DNA from: Linanthus parryae
Lineage: Eukaryota > Streptophyta > Magnoliopsida > Ericales > Polemoniaceae
Length of the DNA: 64,000 nt
NCBI GenBank assembly: GCA_023055425.1
Contig: JALGPY010000006.1
Location: 73,874,127-73,938,126, forward strand
Direction: 5' to 3'
A program made the translations under genes and the position numbers. The notes beneath the pieces were generated by a model, which was not told the DNA's origin, searched no databases, and saw only the letters and a program-made list of their open reading frames with translations. Positions 61,846 to 64,000 of this stretch are shown piece by piece (positions within the stretch are counted from its first letter, which is position 1; every line of letters begins with the position of its first letter).

Positions 61846-64000
61846 GGGTTGATTGCTCATGCATAAGCTACTCCATCTCCTTCATCATTACTGTTGTAAT
61901 TTCACAAGTTTCACAGGCTAGAAATTCAAGGCCTTGAAACAGTTTTCAAAGCCTTTAATTGTCACGGGTTTCACAGGCTCTCAAGGCCTTGAAACAGCAT
62001 TCAAAACTTTGAACTGTCTGACATGTATGCATATTCTAAGGGGGAGTTTTTCAAATTTCATCTGATCTAATTCTAACTCTCTCATCCCTATATTTGATCT
62101 GTTATTACTTGATGATGAAATAAAAACGCTTTTGATTCACTTAGACTTCATCTAATTAACCTGTTTGACTTAGTTGTGCAGGGAAAATCCATTTCTTATT
62201 TTGCAGGATTGGTTTCCTAACCTGGGTTTTGCAGGAAAGGAAATATTGAGAGAATGTGATTTTGTGATCAATCAGACACTATTGACACCTTCTTAATAAG
62301 TTTAAAGACAATATCAACTTATTATCTTTGAAGATTCTGATCAACTATCCTCGGGGAAGACTGTTAGAGAAGTCAAAGATTGTTGCCTAGTAAACAAGAA
62401 GTTTGTTGCTCATAATCAAGAAGATTTGCTGATCTTTTGAGCAGTATAAATGGAGCTCAATTTGAAGAATTTGATACAACACTCAACTTTCAGAAAGAGA
62501 GACACATTTCAGGATTGACAAGAATCAAAGAAGCACATCATTCTGACAATCCATCTTACAGAAGATCACTGCATTTTTCACTGCAGTTCCACTTCTAGTG
62601 TTCTTCTGTTCTGTACTTAATTTGTTTATCATTCTTATATTACTTATATCTCTCATTCTCAAGGATTTTTCAAAGTGAACAATAGATAATTCTTAGTTAA
62701 TCAGTTAGCTAGAGCAGGTACTAGATAGGTTAGTGAGAACCACAAGCTCTAACAAAGTAAGGCATATCTCTGTGCTTGAGATCTAGGTCTTAGCTATTGA
62801 TTAATAAGAGTTATGTTGAAAATCCTGCAGGGAGAAGATCCCTGAGGTAGAGACGTAGGTCCGAGTGGATTGAACTCTATAAATCATGTGTCTCTTGCAT
62901 TTATCATTTCATTCTCATACTTGTTTTACACAGCATTCAAACTAGTCTGCCTTCAAGGGTTTGAAACTCTTTTCAAGGCCTTGAAAAATACTTGTCTGTT
63001 TTTCACTTGAAATTTATTTCACTTCAAAGGCTTGAAACTGTTTTCAAGGCCTTGAACTTCATTACTCTTCACAGAAACTCTCGTCTTTACAAATTTTACA
63101 AAAAGTTGGCATACTCAATTCACCCCCCCCCCCTTCTAGAGTATTTGTACTGCATTTCTACCTGCTTACTCCCCTTTCAATTTGTAATCAGAGCTTGTAT
63201 CACTGTATGGATTTAACCATCTGGTGATCATGAGTACTGCAGGTGATGGTGGTTTCTCACAGGGAAGAGCTTATAACAGACCTCCTCTATTTTGTGGAGA
63301 TAATTTTTCTCACTGGAAAGCCTTGATGAAATTGTTCAAAAGGTTCACAGGCATTTGAAGGAACCAGTCAAGTCGAGCAAACCAAGATCAACATCTATCT
63401 CAGACAATATGAGTTATTCAAGATGAATGCAGATGAGTCAATCAGAGACATGTTCAAAAGGTTCACAGGCATTGTCAATAATCTAGATTCACTGGGAAAG
63501 CATATTTCCAATGAAGAAAAGGTGAGGAAGATTCTGAAAAGTCTTCCAAAGTCAAAATGGGAACCAAAGACTACTTCTTTTGAGGAATCTCAAGATCTCT
63601 CATAACTCCAACCTACAAGGGAAGCTTCTGACACATGAAATATCCATGAATGAAGTTAATGGAGAGCTACCAGAAGGTGTCAAGAACTTAGCACTCAAGG
63701 ATAAAGGGAATGAGAAAATTCAAAGGCTTGAAACTGAGAATGATGATGAAGATCCATTTTCTTTGATTTCCAAAGCCTTGACCAAAATCCTTAAGATGAA
63801 GAAAAACTTTGGAAACAAATACTTCAACAGAGAAAGACATTAATCATCCTATAGCAAGGACTACAAAGGTAAGTCTTCTTCACAAAACAATACATCAAAA
63901 AGTCATGAATTGATTTGAGTGTGGTGATGCAGGACACTTGATTAGAGACTGTCCACACAAGAAAAGCAAGAACTTCCAGAAGAAAGATCATGACAGAAGA
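61846..64000 (+). mobile_element. Sirevirus-like element H (plus), rearranged, runs off window
   Basis: 61846-62050 resembles the 3' non-coding part of a Sirevirus: CAAGGCCTTG palindromes at 61927 and 61982, purine tract CTAAGGGGGAGT near 62036. An LTR-like stretch (about 62120-63180) then leads to a C11 run (63123-63133), a weak primer site near 63183 and gag at 63230. The order internal end, LTR, internal start suggests recombined or tandem copies. It is related to E but clearly a separate subfamily. Confidence 0.6.
63230..64000 (+). pseudogene. Element H gag with internal deletion (incomplete at window edge)
   Basis: ATG 63230 starts MSTAGDGGFSQGRAYNRPPL and runs 43 codons to a TGA at 63356-63358. 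Compared with element E gag about 100 codons are missing after the LMKLF segment. The frame resumes FEGTSQVEQTKINIYLRQ, then KRFTGIVNNLDSLGK, then LKSLPKSKWEPKTT, and further breaks follow (near 63602 and 63841). A zinc-knuckle-like stretch ECGDAGHLIRDC appears at about 63920-63955, after a further stop. Sequence continues beyond 64000. Confidence 0.7.

Overview
The window is nuclear DNA of a flowering plant, most likely a eudicot. The evidence is spliced genes with GT-AG introns, plant-type protein families, and typical plant Ty1/copia, Ty3/gypsy and L1 elements nested inside one another. Species cannot be fixed from the sequence. The left ~11 kb is genic; the remaining ~53 kb is almost wholly retrotransposon.

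Genic part (1-11,600). The window opens inside a plus-strand CDK-like Ser/Thr kinase gene of the At1g54610/IBS1 type (last five exons, 82-3843). Facing it tail-to-tail is a complete three-exon minus-strand gene for a DUF179/UPF0301 (AlgH-like) protein (5433-10703, 351 aa). Between and inside them lie a 725-bp terminal-inverted-repeat element, a 148-bp tandem duplication, a foldback repeat, a (CA)n tract and a decayed copia fragment.

First nest (11,615-29,054), three levels. An old copia LTR remnant (C) holds copia element A (12165-28915, minus, target duplication CTACT). A holds copia element B (15012-23521, plus, target duplication TTGAA). The LTR pairs of A and of B are almost identical (one 1-bp indel in A, one substitution noticed in B), so both insertions are recent. 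A nevertheless has a thoroughly decayed gag-pol and looks like a non-autonomous passenger. B has a full-length gag-pol broken by one stop codon.

Second nest (29,270-60,990), four levels. A decayed minus-strand L1-type LINE (G) is interrupted in ORF1 by a solo LTR (F, 33181-59703, target duplication GATCA). F is interrupted by a Sirevirus-like copia element with an envelope-like ORF (E, minus, 34498-58040, target duplication AATTA). E is interrupted 13 bp from one LTR end by a Tekay-like chromovirus (D, minus, 34511-47371, target duplication TGTAA). D has 3.7-3.8 kb LTRs and a gag-pol broken by one TAG.

The right edge (61,846-64,000) carries a plus-strand, rearranged Sirevirus-like copy (H) related to E. 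The most unusual signal is a palindromic decamer, CAARGCYTTG. It occurs about 20 times across E in both non-coding and coding parts, and recurs as CAAGGCCTTG in H. I found no evidence of a new defence or enzymatic system; the interest lies in transposon biology and the datable nesting order.
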